The notes: generated from the letters alone by a model not told the origin. Shown: positions 1-12,230, numbered from the stretch's first letter. The stretch is DNA of 64,000 nucleotides from Dastarcus helophoroides (GCA_028583605.1 CM053329.1:4092001-4156000), one strand, 5' to 3'. Numbers and translations: made by a program.

Positions 1-308
1 AGCTCAAACCAACCACTCGATTCCTGAAATAATCACAGTTTAGTGGTGGAAGTCAGGATTAAAGTCGAAATTTAAAAAAAAAAGAGAAATTATAGCATAA
101 GTTCGACATTTGAATCGAAATTTTAGTTTTAAACTTAAAGGAAAAAGGCGAAAAAGTTTCAAGACATTTTTTTCCAAATTTTGATTTTTTTGTAGAATTT
201 ATACTCCATTTTCAAAATTTAAAGTTTATGTATACATGAGTTTTTTTTTCTTAAAATTAACATTATGCAAATTAAAATAGTAATTCGTAATAGATAATAA
301 GCACTTAC

Positions 309-651
309 CGTTTGACATTCCAGCCAAATAAGGTGGATATTGTCCTAGCGTTGGAGGCTTCACAACAGGTTTTAGACCGCTAGCAGCTGATGATGAAGCT
401 GCCGATGTGGGAGTGACAGATTTCGAGATGGGAGTACTAGGTTTGTCACCATCAAGTTTTTTAGTCGAAGGGGTGGATGCGTTACTGGATGTACCGGACC
501 TTGGACTATGCGGACCTGGATGTTCCTTTTTGGTAGAAAGCTTGTCGATTCCGTTTTCTCGAGGAGAACTTGTGCCATTTGGTGGTGACACAGGATCTTC
601 CGAAGCATCGTCCACTACCAAATCTTGATCACTTTTCTCCCCGTCGCTGTG
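309..651 (-). CDS. gro: groucho/TLE co-repressor, internal exon (end of CcN region plus SP region)
   Basis: Groucho/TLE proteins are nuclear co-repressors recruited by Hairy/E(spl), Runt, Dorsal and TCF factors. The exon encodes 114 codons plus one base. It opens with HSDGEKSDQDLVVDDASED, the signature acidic casein-kinase-2-type block of the CcN region, and continues as a Ser/Thr/Pro-rich SP region with many S/T-P sites (SPPNG, HSPRSG, STPSTKK, STPISKSVTPT) that in this family are phosphorylated by MAPK and CDK kinases. The acceptor is ctattacag before base 651. The donor GTAAGTGC follows base 309, leaving phase 1. The next exon (WD40 side) lies beyond the left edge. Identity is by recognition of the conserved family block; boundaries come from splice consensus plus frame. 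Confidence 0.93.
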
Positions 652-1599
652 CTGTAATAGTAAACAGAAATTGTTGTATGGAAGAATAGTTAAGTATAAA
701 TTTTTGGACATTTCAATTTAAATTCAGATCTCTATGATCATCAAAATCGCCATCGCAGTCTACATTTTCTAACAGAAACGTAAGATGACGTTTTAGAGTA
801 CATTAACCAAATAAAAGTGCAGGTTAATTAGGCTGTAAGGTTTCTAACAAGAATTGAATATTGATTTATCGATAAAGAAATAATTCAAGGTTAACCAGCT
901 ATCAATGCTCTGTGGTAATCATGCTTTCTTTCTTCAAGCGCAATAAATCGAGGAGTTTATCTATAATTTTATTATATGCCAGATATTAATTTAGCGACTC
1001 ATCAAAAGTTAAAGACACTTTTAGAAGCATAAAAACTGTATATAAATGCCATAAAGTTTACGGCCTACAGTAAAACTGACTCGTAAACCTTTTAGTGCCA
1101 AACTGATTAACAAATTAAATTGATATCGGCGTGCCCTATTATGTCCTGTTTATTTTCTGTCAACCTTATGAAAGCATATAATTTACGAAATATTTTCACT
1201 TCAGTATCAATATTTTACTATCTATTGTGTATAATATAGAAATATTAGTTAAGACATCGTGCTCATCAGATTTATGCTATTGCCTAGAATAGAATATCCC
1301 AGGAGGCCTACTGGTCATCTACATATCCGCTTCAACGATATTCACTATTGATGTAATTAGAAATTTTGTATTCTGAATTATCCACTAATATAAAACGAGT
1401 TGGGCTGGACTACTTATTAAAACAACCCTATTTTGTAAGTAACATCTTCAACACTGCAAATATAACATAACATTTGATTTAGTATTTCTTATTCAATGAC
1501 AAAAATCTTGCAGTAAGATTATTTTGCTGTTAATACCTGCAATTATTTCTGGGTTATTCATTTGGCCTATACTAATGACCAAGATAAAACAGACGATCA

Positions 1600-2515
1600 A
1601 ATATTTGTTACAAGCTGGAATATGTACTCAAGAAATGTCTACTGGAGTATGTCTAAAATTAAGAGAGAATAACAAAATATATAAAATAGAACAGCATATG
1701 AATGACTTGAGTGAAGAACAATCAGGATTCCGCAAAAGGAGATCATGTCTAGATAATATATTTATCATGAGACAAGTCATAGAAAATAACAAAGCCAAGA
1801 ACATTGAGATATATATGACGTTTATAGTTTTAAAAAAGGCATATGGGAAGAATGAATGTCGAAGAAAAATGGATTTACATAACACAAAAATTATACAGAC
1901 ACAAAATTGCAAATAAAAATAGGCAACAAATTAACGAAACCAATAAACATAACGAAAGGTATGAAGCAAGGATGCGGTCTATCACCCACACTCTCTCATA
2001 TATTTATAGAACAAGCTCTAGAGAGGTGGTATAAAAATGCAGAAGGATGGGAATTCCGATAAATGGAAATATATTACACTCACTACTGTTCGCGGACGAC
2101 AAAGTTATTTTTGCACAAGAAAAAGAAGACATGGAATATATGATAAGGAAACTAAAAGAAGAATACGAATTATGGGGACCTAAAATAAACATGAGCAAAA
2201 CTGAATTCTAGGCAAGAGGATGCAGATCTTAATCTAGAGAAGGAAATTTTCATCAGCTGTCGAATCTTTAGATATCTAGGATCGATAGTACACCGAGATG
2301 CTACCTGTATAAGAGACACAGAAACAAAAATAGCACGAAGAAGACATACTACAAGAGCACTTCACGGATTGACATGGAACAACACTCTTACCAAAGGGAA
2401 CCAAAAAAGGATTTTTGAAAGCATAGTACAAAATATATATGTATGGGCAGAAGTATGGCAAGCAACAGATACAACGAGGAGTAAAATAAGAATAAAGAAG
2501 ATATAACTGAGAAAT
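1600..2515 (+). pseudogene. non-LTR retrotransposon (LINE) reverse transcriptase fragment
   Basis: Several frames of one decayed reverse transcriptase are readable in order. EEQSGFRKRRSCLDNIF with a following VLKKAY (family form DxEKAYD) is the RT finger and palm region near 1700-1850. QGCGLSPTL appears near 1970-1990 after a frame change. LLFADD, the catalytic FADD box, appears near 2082-2100 after another. FRYLGSIVHRD and a W-rich thumb follow near 2265-2470. Frameshifts and stops separate these pieces, so it is inactive. The 5' endonuclease part is absent. The clade (RTE-like or CR1-like) cannot be settled by eye. It lies in the same 5'-to-3' sense as the + strand, antisense to groucho. 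Confidence 0.82.
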
Positions 2516-4892
2516 TGAACGTTATTATATAGTATTTATGTTTGTTGGTGATATATATAAGACCACAGGTTCCAGACCATTCGATTCTCAACGCAGCAAG
2601 AAGGTGCAAATTGTACACCTGCATATAAGTCATCTAGCTAGCGGCAAATCTCCATTAACAACTTCTAGTAATTCCAATGAAGCAGTTCATACACTCCACG
2701 ATTCTTAATTTATTATTTCAGTTTGTTACAGCATGTAACATGTAATTTACAAGAATTGTAATAATTATTCCTTAATTAGGTAGATTTATCTCTCGCCTTC
2801 GATTACACGATTACTGCTTTGTTTTCTCACCTGAATAAGCAAATTAAAACAAGTTCGCTAAAAACTACTTAAAGATGATACATTTTTGAGTAAAGTTTAT
2901 TCCAAAATTATTCCGAAGACTTCAACTTAAAACTGTATCAGTTCAAATTCTATTTTCACAATTAATCGCAAAAAAGTCCTGAAAACGGTAGACTATAAAT
3001 TACGATTTCGTAGCTCGTGACTGCAGTTACGGCCAATTGAGTGTCCATTGTTTAAGAAAATCAGCGGAAAGGAAATGATTAATTCCACCACATGCACGCT
3101 AGTACAAATTAATTAATACCCAAGAAGATAAACCCTTTAATCTGCGATCGTTGCTGTTATATATTCAGCGTGGCTGCGAAACAGTGATAGGCAATTTAAT
3201 ACTGAAGATTTATTAGTTGTTCAGCAAGGACTACAAGTGGTGCTTTCAATTCAGCGGAGCTTGTTAGACGACTTCCAGGTATTTTCTGCATCTTGAAAAG
3301 TAAACACAAGAATAAAACGAAACCGAGAGAATTTATAACAGTAGCGTGATATCGAGATATCAAAGAAACACCGTAACGGCCTATTATATGCTAAACAGCC
3401 AGCGGTTGTCGTAAACGTTGTCTAAAACCTGTGCGCATTAAAAAAGCTTTTCCATTTCCAGTTTAAAAAATGCAAAAGCTCCATGCAAAGCAAGTTTTAT
3501 ATTTTATTAGTTCCGTTAACGACGTTAATTTTTAAACATGCAAAGCTTTATAAAACGAAAAAACTCTCTTCAAAGTACATGATGCAAAAAAGATTGAATC
3601 GCAGTCGTTTAAAATGAGAGAATAATATAAATTGAGCTTTAATTTTTCGAATCAATCGTTTTTGTTTATCATCCGTTTACCCCGAAAATCGCTAAATTGA
3701 TCACTAAAACGTAGATTATTATTTTCTTAGTTATACTATAGAAACTTTCGACTATTTTTCCAGTAAATTTGAACTGTGTAAAACAGTACCAAACCAAGTT
3801 TATGGTAAACTTCCCAAAGTGGGAAATAATTTGAACAATTTGTCGTCTAAACTTCAAAAATTGTATCAAGTTTGGGAAAATTCAAACTAAAATATTCTGA
3901 TGACGAAACTGGAACCAGTTGGTAAACATTTGTTACCGATAGTTTTTCATAAACTACTTGGTTTCGATTTTTTCTTAAAATGATGGTGTATAGAACGCCG
4001 CGCCATCTTCAGAGTAAATAATGGCAGAAGTGACTCTTTTTCTTTTTGGCAAACAGAATGCGTTGTGTGGCAGATTGCGATTTCGATACTACTATAGGGC
4101 ATATTAAAAATGTATGTTATATTGTTACCATTAGTGATTCTCAGGCAAAATACTGAGTTTTGATTTCATACTAAATAAGTTTGGTTTTTTTAATCAAATA
4201 TTTTCTTAAATATTTGTCAAAAATTGAGAATATTACTTTAACCTAACCACCCAAGATAAATATCGGATTAGTTATAACATAACCTTTCCAGTACTAAAAA
4301 AACAACAAAAGCATACACTGTCAAATAAAGTAGCGAGGACCCGCTAGCATCTAATGTAAAGTTAAAGAGACAGAACTGCCTCTATACAAGTTAGCTTATT
4401 TTATGGATGAGAGCTAAAGAAAGTGTACCTTTTGTAATAAAAGAGTAAAAAAAATTAATAATGTCGTTAAAATATATCGGGTGTAACAGGATCATTGTAC
4501 ATCCCCTATTTTTTCCTTTATTTATAAAGATAAAATATTCAAACTTGACACACTTGATATACGATATGAAATGTCAAATATTGACATAAAAATGATATTG
4601 CTACTGCTGTCATTTTCACTAAAAGTGATACCAACTTTTGATTTTTAAATGTAACGCTCAGTATATTATTACATTTTTGGAATCTGCACAATTTTATGAA
4701 TACAATATACCTAAAATAAGTGATTTTTGAAGAATCGGAAATTTGTTTGGTCTCATTTTAATTAATTATAATGGAGCACCTTAAGGTTACAAAATGAGCA
4801 CTTCATTATTTTATCTCGTGATAAAGTTAGCAAAAATGGTATTTATTTTCTTAAATTGCATCATATTGGTACTGTGGTGCGACGAAGAAGTA
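2516..4892. other. intronic A/T-rich sequence, no feature recognised
   Basis: No reading frame with recognisable content, no terminal repeats and no tandem repeats were seen. Short open frames here look random in composition. Confidence 0.5.
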
Positions 4893-5244
4893 AAGGGTGT
4901 CCCAAAATATACGCAAGATTTGAATTAAATATTAAACACCAGTATGTTAAGCATCACCAGTAAATCTAGTATTCCTGAACTTTTCAATTACTCTCTTCAC
5001 AGTTGACGAAGTCAAATCAATATTCCGACCGTATTTTGTACGTAATTTTCGAACTGTGGCCGCCAAACTTTCCTTATTTTTGAAATATTCTTCAAAAATA
5101 AAAGCACGTTGTTCTGTCGTGTAACGCTCCATATTTACTTACCCTAGACTGTCTGCTGTTAATTTGTTTATTTTTCAGTGTTGCCAACACTTAACTGTAA
5201 AAATTAGGGCAAATTCAAATCTTGCATATATTTTGGGACACCTT
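4893..5244. mobile_element. internally deleted Tc1/mariner-type element with TA target duplication
   Basis: The ends are inverted repeats: left AAAGGGTGTCCCAAAATATA, continuing cgcaagatttgaatt, and right (reverse complement) AAAGGTGTCCCAAAATATAT, continuing gcaagatttgaatt. They are flanked by TA at 4891-4892 and 5245-5246. At about 352 bp it is too short for a full transposase and keeps only the N-terminal DNA-binding part. TA duplication and GGTGTCCC-type ends point to the Tc1/mariner superfamily. Confidence 0.82.
4947..5132 (-). pseudogene. transposase N-terminal helix-turn-helix fragment
   Basis: A 61-codon frame starts MERYTTEQRAFIFEEYFKN and continues with KESLAATVRKLRTKYGR and STVKRVIEKFRNT. 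This is the layout of the N-terminal HTH (DUF4817-like) domain found in many insect mariner-like transposases. The DDE catalytic part has been lost by internal deletion. It lies wholly inside the inverted repeats of the 4893-5244 element, which supports the assignment. It might still bind the element's own ends if expressed, but no promoter was identified. Confidence 0.72.
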
Positions 5245-5284
5245 TATATTTATTGCTGAATCTAACCATATTTTCATTTTTGAT

Positions 5285-5885
5285 GAAATCAATAGAACTG
5301 AAATTACAGCCAAAAAAATTCAAAATATTCGGTTTTCAACTCAAAGTCGAATTTTGCGCCGTTAAATTCAAAATTTAGATTTTGTTCCTTAAATTGCGTT
5401 GGTACTATAAAGTAAAAATGCTAATTCAGAAATTTCGAAAACAAGTCCAAATAGAAAAATTTGAAAAACTCAAGTTTTCTGGAAAAAATAAAATTTTGGA
5501 CAAATTTTAAAAAACTTAGTATGTAATTTCAATATTTTGGGGAAAAATTTGAGATTTTCAAATATTTTCAACTTTTTCTCAAATTGTAAATTTATGATTT
5601 TAAATTGTTATAATGTTTCTACCTAAATTTCGCACTTCAAAGTCGACTTTTTCGGCTTTAAATTTGCGACTTTGTTTCCTTAAGGTGAAATCTCGTGTTC
5701 AAATTCGAAATCTTAAGAATAAAACTCGAAATTTCAAGACTAAATCAAAATTTTGGGCCGAGTTTAATGGAAACATTTCGTCAATTCAGTCAAAATGTTT
5801 AGAGAAAAATGAAAGCAAAAATTTTAAGAAAAAAGTGCTAATCAAAATCAATATTTTGTGGTTAAAATTCTGCAACGAAATGTGA
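5285..5885. repeat. degenerate A/T minisatellite with AAATTTCGA-type words
   Basis: About 600 bp is packed with imperfect variants of aaattcgaaattt, aaagtcgaatttt and tttcaaaattt, without a fixed period. The same texture recurs at 20400-21480, 23040-23290, 26960-28900 and 39400-39660. The open frame across it (5613-5885) is a compositional artefact. Confidence 0.5.
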
Positions 5886-5899
5886 TTATGGAATTTAGA

Positions 5900-6240
5900 A
5901 TTTAGGGAAATTTTCTAGATAGATCTGATAAGGGAAAGCGGCCGCAATAATGAAGCAAACGGCAGATAAGCGTTCCAGAAACTTCGGCAAACGATAAGCC
6001 TTATCTGCTGAAAACTTCTAGAACCTGAACCAGAGATCTATATAAAGGGGGTCCGGTAGGCTTTCCCTCAGTCAGTCAGTCAGTAAGTTAGTCAGTGTAG
6101 TTAATTAGTGAGTTAGTACTTAGAAGTCAATAAGTGAGTTAATTATTCAGTTGTAGTGTTCAGAGTTTAATTTGGAAATAAAGTGTTTTACAATTCACGT
6201 GTTAATAATAATCGCTCGAACTGATAACGCGTAACAATTC
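5900..6240 (+). mobile_element. solo LTR of an LTR retrotransposon (copy 1)
   Basis: It shares an ordered series of blocks with 32925-33220: a gcgataatgaa/gcaataatgaa block, GGCAGATAAGCG, CTCCAGAA/TTCCAGAA, a TATA-like tatataaa, ctttccctc, GTGAGTTAGT-type words, TTGTAGTGTTC, and GGAAATAAAGTGTTTT carrying an AATAAA polyadenylation signal. A promoter followed by a polyA signal in about 320 bp, with no internal coding region, fits a solo LTR. Exact ends and target duplication were not resolved. The superfamily (Ty3/gypsy, BEL or copia) is unknown. Confidence 0.65.
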
Positions 6241-7631
6241 TAATGTCATGAAAAAATGGAAACATCTAGATGAAAATTGAAATTTCGGGAATAAAATTGG
6301 AAGTGGAGGAAACATTTAAAATTCCTGGACAAAATATTTATTTAAATTATTTTTTTTTAATTTCGGCATTCTTAAATGGTGTCATTTTGAGCTTTTTTTA
6401 ATTTTGAGGTTTGTAGAATTCCTTTTTTTTCTAGAAATTTGTGGGATGGCTAAAATTTGCTACTTGTAGGGGTGGTGTATTCAAAAAATTTAAAAGCACT
6501 ACTTTAGACCATAGTTTATTACCTAAAAAAATATTGGAAAAAGAAAGTCTTGATAATTTATTGACAAGAAATTGCACACGACTTAAGGTTGCGGTTTGCT
6601 CTACTATCGGAAAATGTCAAAGAATATAACTTTTTGTCATAAAAATGGCTGTTTTTGGTGATGTAATTTTGCACCAAATCAGCTTTAATATTGCTCTTTG
6701 GATAAAGAAGAACTTTCCCAAGATAATACAGTTTGCAATATTTTTTAAAATTGCGATTAGCTCCAAAATTCGCCATTGAAAAACGACTGTCAGTCAGGAT
6801 CAATGTCTGTAATCATGCTACAGGTCGCATTTTAAACCTATTTTACCAGTATATGGGTCTGTGCTTTAAAGTATTTAGGTGTCTGACTTTTGTCAGGGGA
6901 TCGTTTCTGACGCCATAGCAGATCATCTGTTGGTAGTTTAGTTACGTAAAGTTTTGCTACTATGGGTTTTTGGTACATAGATGGTTTCTGTGTTGAATTT
7001 TGGTTATTAAACCATAATTTTTCACTTCTAGTTTTGTTCTGAGTTCCTTCTTTTGTATTGATTGTATTTTTCTTTTTCTGCTACTTTTATCTCAGAATCA
7101 ATAGTTTCATCTCTGGTTTGGTTGATATAATCGGTTATCGATTATCCTGTCCTTTTAAGTTGAATGTGGCTTCCTTTGTTCTAGAAGAAACTCCCTACGA
7201 TGTTGGGTGAAACATCGAACATTTTTAATGGTCTTTTGAAACAGTCCCGGAAGAATCATATCCTTTATAGCAACAGCAGATTACATCCACACATTAATGT
7301 GCATCGCTTTTAAAACGATATTTTATAATCCACCCATTTTAATGTGTGAACTAGGCGTGTGCCCGCTGAGATTTCTCATCAAACATAGAAATGATTAAAT
7401 CATGATGCATTTCCCATACAATTTCCTTCCCTTACTTTACCCCATTAAGAGATAAATTTCGAAAAATTCTGTTACAACACTTACAACTAACAATTGAAAT
7501 GACGAACTTCCATTCTAAATTTCGTCCCATATTTAAAATCCTTAAGGGTAGAATTTAAAGTAATTCTTTTCAAGTGTTCATATACGTTTTATGTTATATA
7601 AGAAATTAATGTACAAAATTTCATGCTTTTA
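6241..7631. other. intronic sequence, no feature recognised
   Basis: This is A/T-rich DNA with short random frames. A minus-strand stretch near 6950-7150 reads as a short lysine- and glutamate-rich peptide but has no recognisable domain. It may be old transposon DNA. Confidence 0.4.
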
Positions 7632-8897
7632 CGAGGTGTCTTCAAAAAGCAAGGTGACTTTTCAAGTTTCGCGGGTTACGTACATTCGATTATCGATTTT
7701 TTGTTGTTGTGTTGGTACACATGTCCCGAACATATATTCACAGTTTCAAGTACATAGCGTACTTAGTTTGTTTTTGAGAGATAAAAAGGTTAGACATATT
7801 TTGTTGTGCTCGGCGATTTTCTATTATTATAAAAAATGAAGCAAAGAATTTGCATCAAATTTTGTGTGAAAAATGGAATTAAGTGCTTTAAGACACTTTA
7901 AATGTTGACAGTGGCGTACGGTGAGTCTGCTCTAAATAAAAAAATGTTTACAAGTGGTACAAACTCTTCCAAGATGGCCGAGAAGCCGACGACTAACCTC
8001 GCTCTGGACGCCCCAGCACTTCAATAACAGAAGATATCGTCGAAGGAAAATTGTTTTCGAAAATCGTCGAATTACCATAAGAGAAATTGCTAAGGATGTT
8101 GGCATATCAGTTGGGTCGTGTCCTGCAATTTTTTTGAGTAGTTTTGGGCATGAGACGTGTGTCAGCGAAGTTTGTTCCGAAACTTCTGAATTTTGATCAG
8201 AAGAACTGTCGCATGAGCATCGCTCAGGAGCTCTTGAATGACGTCAGTGATGATCCTGATTTGCTCAAAAGGGTCACAACTGCTGACAAATCATGGGTAT
8301 ATGGTTATGACGTCGAAACCAAAGTCCAATCGTCCCCAGGAGAGCCAAGGCCGAAAAAAGCACGCCAAGTTCGATCAAGTGTCAAAGTTTTGCTTACTGT
8401 TTTTTTCGACTATCATGGCGTTTTGACTATCAGGAGTTTTTACATCAAGATCGTACCTTGAAATTATGCGCCGTTTGCGAAAAGCTATACGAAAAAAATG
8501 GTCGGAATTGTGGAAAAATAATTCATGGCTTTTGCATTACGATAATCACCTGCTCATTTATCGTTGCTTGTGAGAGGTTTTTTGGCCAAAAACAATACGA
8601 CAATCATGCCTCAGCCACCATATTCACCGGATTTGCCCCCCTGCGACTTTTTCCTGTTCCCAAAACTTATAAGACCTATGAAAGGACGGAGATTTGCAAC
8701 GATTGATGAAATAAAAACTGCATCGCTAGACACTAAAAAGTGCTTATGAGAAGTGCTTTGAAGATTGGAAAAAGCGTTGGCACAAGTGCATTGTATCTGA
8801 GGGGGATTACTTTGAAGGGGACAGTATAAATGTTGATCAATAAATAAATATTTTTTCATAAAAATATAAAGTCACCTTACTTTTTGAAGATACCTCG
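7632..8897 (+). mobile_element. mariner element, full-length but inactive
   Basis: The terminal inverted repeats are about 30 bp: left CGAGGTGTCTTCAAAAAGCA and right (reverse complement) CGAGGTATCTTCAAAAAGTA, both continuing aggtgactttt. They are flanked by TA at 7630-7631 and 8898-8899. The 1266 bp length is typical for mariner (about 1.3 kb). It encloses a broken mariner transposase in the + sense. Confidence 0.93.
7836..8843 (+). pseudogene. mariner transposase pseudogene
   Basis: The transposase cuts and pastes the element at TA sites. The first ATG (7836) opens MKQRICIKFCVKNGIKC, a typical mariner start. The HTH segment ITIREIAKDVGIS lies near 8070. KFVPKLLNFDQK follows near 8170-8200, then the first catalytic region TADKSWVYGYD near 8280 and KARQVRSSVKVLLTVFFDYHG near 8360. 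After frameshifts come MPQPPYSPDLPPCDFFLFPK (third catalytic Asp, the DD34D arrangement) near 8605-8665, then RPMKGRRFATIDEIKTASL. It ends at TAA 8841-8843. The second catalytic region, normally HHDNAPAH, is degraded to HYDNH. Several frameshifts and stops make it inactive. Confidence 0.93.
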
Positions 8898-9052
8898 TAT
8901 ACCCACCCATTTAAGATGTGCGTTGTCTGCCATTCAGACAATGTTGCAGTTTTTTAAAGTAGATTTTACGCCCTTATGGAATGAATTTTTAAAACCGCTC
9001 ATACCACAAACTGTTACTTATAACCAGAAGCCTAAACTCAAATTTTCATACA

Positions 9053-9795
9053 CAGGTTGTCCCGTATCGTTATGTTCAAATTTTGGGTCCATAAACTAGA
9101 CTAAATTGTAGGACTAAAAAACCGAAAAGTTGTAGGTCGACCTTCATTTGTTCAAGAGTAACAGACCTATAAAATACCCAGACAATAATTGCTTCTTACA
9201 TTCTTCCAGCCAGATTAAATGCAGACAATTATCTACAATTCCTTACTAATAATTACCACCTCTTTTAGAAGGAGTTCCACTCATATTGAGAAGGGATATG
9301 TGGTTTTACATTTTAGAATACATGTTTGAAATTTTCTTAGTTACAATTATCCACCATGGATTGGCCAGGGTGGTCCTATTGCATGGCCATCTGAATCCCC
9401 TGACCATAACCTTCTAGACATTTATTTCTGGGGATATATGAAAATTATAGCTTACAGTAAAGTTTCAAACACAAAAAAAAACTTAATTGAACGTACTAAG
9501 AAAGCTACTCAACAAATTCAAAGAAGAAGTGTCACTTTGTCCATTGGATTACGCGCACAGGCCTGTATTCAGCAAGGAGGATGGCATTTTAGAAAACCTA
9601 ATTCATTTATAATTTTCAAATATTAAGTTGAGTTATTATTTAAATATTTTTTTAACTACTTGATTTTCATTAAATTTCATAGACCTGAAACTTTTGAACA
9701 TAAGAAGATCGACCTACAATGTTTTGTTTTTTAGTCTTAGAATTAAGTCTAGTTTATGCTCCCAAAATTTAAACATAACGATATGGGACACCCTG
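9053..9795 (+). mobile_element. internally deleted Tc1/mariner-related element with long inverted ends
   Basis: The left end CAGGTTGTCCCGTATCGTTA and right end (reverse complement) CAGGGTGTCCCATATCGTTA pair, and similarity continues inward for about 100 bp (tgttcaaattttggg, cataaactagact, ttgtaggtcgac). TA follows the right end at 9796-9797; the left flank reads CA, probably a mutated TA. The element is 743 bp and encloses a transposase C-terminal remnant. Confidence 0.83.
9345..9626 (+). pseudogene. Tc1/mariner-like transposase, C-terminal remnant
   Basis: One frame reads PWIGQGGPIAWPSESPDHN near 9352-9408, then LLDIYFWGYMK, and ends with ACIQQGGWHFRKP near 9560-9600. The GRWIGRGGP-WP-SPDLNPLDFFLWGYLK block of insect Tc1/mariner-like DDE transposases is clearly its parent. 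The final catalytic Asp of SPD is present, but the upstream catalytic residues are lost. The opposite strand carries nothing comparable. Confidence 0.78.
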
Positions 9796-11537
9796 TATAA
9801 GTTCAAAAATGGCGAATTTTCACACAAATTCTATACTGTATCTTATGGCACGATTTAAACAAAAATCCTTTGTTAGCGCACATATAGTTTAAAAGCGTCA
9901 AATTATAATTAAAACAACAATAAGGAACACAATAGGCATTACGTAACACGTTTGAAATTAATACAAGACGTCTGAGTACATATTTATGAAAAAGACTCCA
10001 CATTCCAACAAACATGAAATATATTCATAACTGCAGCATGTTACTTTGATTTAAGGAAATAGAAACAGTTGTATACTTCATTGTAATATTTCTAAATACG
10101 TTTATGCAGACGGAAAACAAGATATACTAGGAACATGCAACTGATTTGCGATCATGCGATAAAGTCTTCTTGTTCTGCAACTTCTCATGTTTCAGTCGTC
10201 GGCATAAATGGAAGTATAACATTTGCTTTCGATTTGATGGTTGGTAAGAAGTCACGTTTTAAGGGTTAAACCACAAATTCCTTTGCCGTTAAAAAGTCTG
10301 GATTGACAGTCAAGATTGGATGAAATTGAATCGGTATTTCCAAAGAGTTTCTCCAATATAAGTTTACCGATTACTACAACAATGTCAATACCAAGCAAAA
10401 TATCTTGAAGTTGATGAAGAATAATTTAGACAGAACAGATATATAAAGTTTCTTTTAAAATAAATTGATCAAACAAAAAAATGCAACACTTGTGAATGCT
10501 TCATAATAGCCCTGCGAAATGTGCCTTCCAATAAGAAACATTATATCATTTTATTTTCTCGACGAAGGTTGAGTCGGATATAATAACGATCTGCGGCGCA
10601 GAATGTATCATTCGCTAATAGCTCTAAAGAGACATTTTGTCTTCCTGTAAATTTAATTTAATGCGCCTTTGTCAGATAAGAGCATTTTGTTTAGATTCTA
10701 TGGGAAATTTAAAACGAAGCATTATATTTTTATGTTCCACTGTCGCCGAGTGCAGTTCACAGCTTGAGTCGTAAACGTAACGTGCAATAAACAGACAGCA
10801 GTAAAAGCGGGAATGTTTTATTGTAATGTAAAATGTCACCAGAGAGGGCGTATTACTTCCCAACATATATTTCAAGGAAGTGCATCTTGGGATTACGTAT
10901 ACATCAGCACATGACCTAAATTTCCAACTGTACTGTGTTAATTTTGGGATTATTATATTTTTAAGTTATAATAACGGAAACAATATTATGACAAAAAATT
11001 GAATGTTTCCTATCTCCGCATCACCTAAGTAACCACTCTTTAGATGAGGGATGAAGAAAATATGTTTAATTTAGTTCAGCTAAAGAGATCGTTACGAAGG
11101 TCAGATGTTGGACTTCATTTTAGGCCAAACATTTTTTTTTCTTACCTTATGTTCATTACTATTATGTCTTAATTAACTTTAACATGTTGAAACTGAATAT
11201 TTATATATTTTTCTTTTTTGATTTATACAGTATTTGTCGTTAAAATGCATATATGTAATACTTCTACGTTACCAGCTCCGCGTTTTACGTATATCCAATA
11301 CCCCTCTCTCTTTCTACTTGGCTTCTCTACGGAGATATTCCCTATGCGCATAAAAGTTTCGAATTTACGCCTGCGTGAGACTCGCCATCCCCGGAGACTA
11401 TCCTTTTCTATCTTTTACTATCTTTTGCTTAAGAAGAGAATATGGAGAAGTATTAAATATATGTTATTGTGCAAAAGGCAATGAATACAGGAAACAAGAA
11501 TAATAAATACAATGGAAGAACATAACAAATGAAAGTT
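9796..11537. other. intronic sequence, no feature recognised
   Basis: This is A/T-rich DNA without recognisable coding content, terminal repeats or tandem repeats. Confidence 0.4.
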
Positions 11538-11602
11538 TTGCTGTCCTAGGGAATCGAACACGAAATTTTTGCAATGGCCACCAATTAAGCCAATCGGTTG
11601 CG
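11538..11602 (-). repeat. tRNA-derived SINE head or tRNA pseudogene
   Basis: On the minus strand an A-box-like TGGCTTAATTGG (11592-11581) is followed 21 bases later by a B box GTTCGATTCCC (11559-11549), the internal RNA polymerase III promoter layout of tRNA genes. A clean cloverleaf with paired acceptor arms is not evident, so a SINE head or decayed tRNA copy is more likely than a working tRNA. Confidence 0.5.
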
Positions 11603-12189
11603 ACTTTTAATTTCCGTTTCTTTCAAGTTTCTCTTTTGCTCTAAACAATAGGCCAAATTGTTTAGACATTTTTATCGGCTTCTATAAGAGTTTTCATGCA
11701 TTTCAACGCCCAAAAAAGAAGAATTTAAGCTGTCTAATATGTTAAAAAATAAGGGATAATACACTAAAGGCCTGTGTTGATGGTTTGATTCTTTGGCAGC
11801 GGTTACTAATTTAGCATGCAGGTGACAAAATAGTCAACGATAGAGATGGTTATACTTATATTTTCAATATTCAAACATTACAAATTTCGAGGGGGTAATA
11901 TTCAAAGTTATTTATAAATTTAAATCTAAGAACTAGTATTGTTTAAAAAAAAATTAATAATATTAATTCTTAAATAATTCAAAGAGTGTCGAGAATAAAA
12001 AAGTGCACTTTTCAAGGCGCTCCTGTTACAATAATAAATACTGAAACGAACAGACTAGCTCAATTACATATTTTAACAATCAAAACGGTTTATAATTTAT
12101 ATTCAAACTACTTTTATCAAATTAACAAAGTTAAAGTACAGAACTTGTCCCCTGAAACCAAGAAAGATTAAAAAACACAACAAACGTTG

Positions 12190-12230
12190 CTCTAACGCGT
12201 TTCGACAGCAAAGCTGTTATCTTCAGAGAG
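12190..12230 (-). ncRNA. hammerhead-ribozyme-like motif, palindromic stem III (family C)
   Basis: Minus-strand order: stem I strand CUCU (12230-12227), core CUGAAGA (12226-12220), stem II ACAGC-UUU-GCUGU (12217-12205), GAAA (12203-12200), self-complementary ACGCGU (12200-12195), U17 at 12194, then AGAG (12193-12190) pairing back with CUCU. All conserved core bases are present. Two unpaired bases (U, A) precede stem II, which is atypical. Stem III has no loop, so activity would require a dimer. Motifs of this form occur in the terminal repeats of Penelope-like elements. Confidence 0.55.

Noticed and set aside
370..400. CTGATGATGAAG, another hammerhead-core-like word
   Set aside because: It lies within the groucho coding exon and has no surrounding ribozyme stems.
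3896..3912. CTGATGACGAAACTGG, resembling a hammerhead core with GAAA
   Set aside because: There is no room for stem II between CTGATGA and GAAA and no stem III pairing, so it is a chance match.
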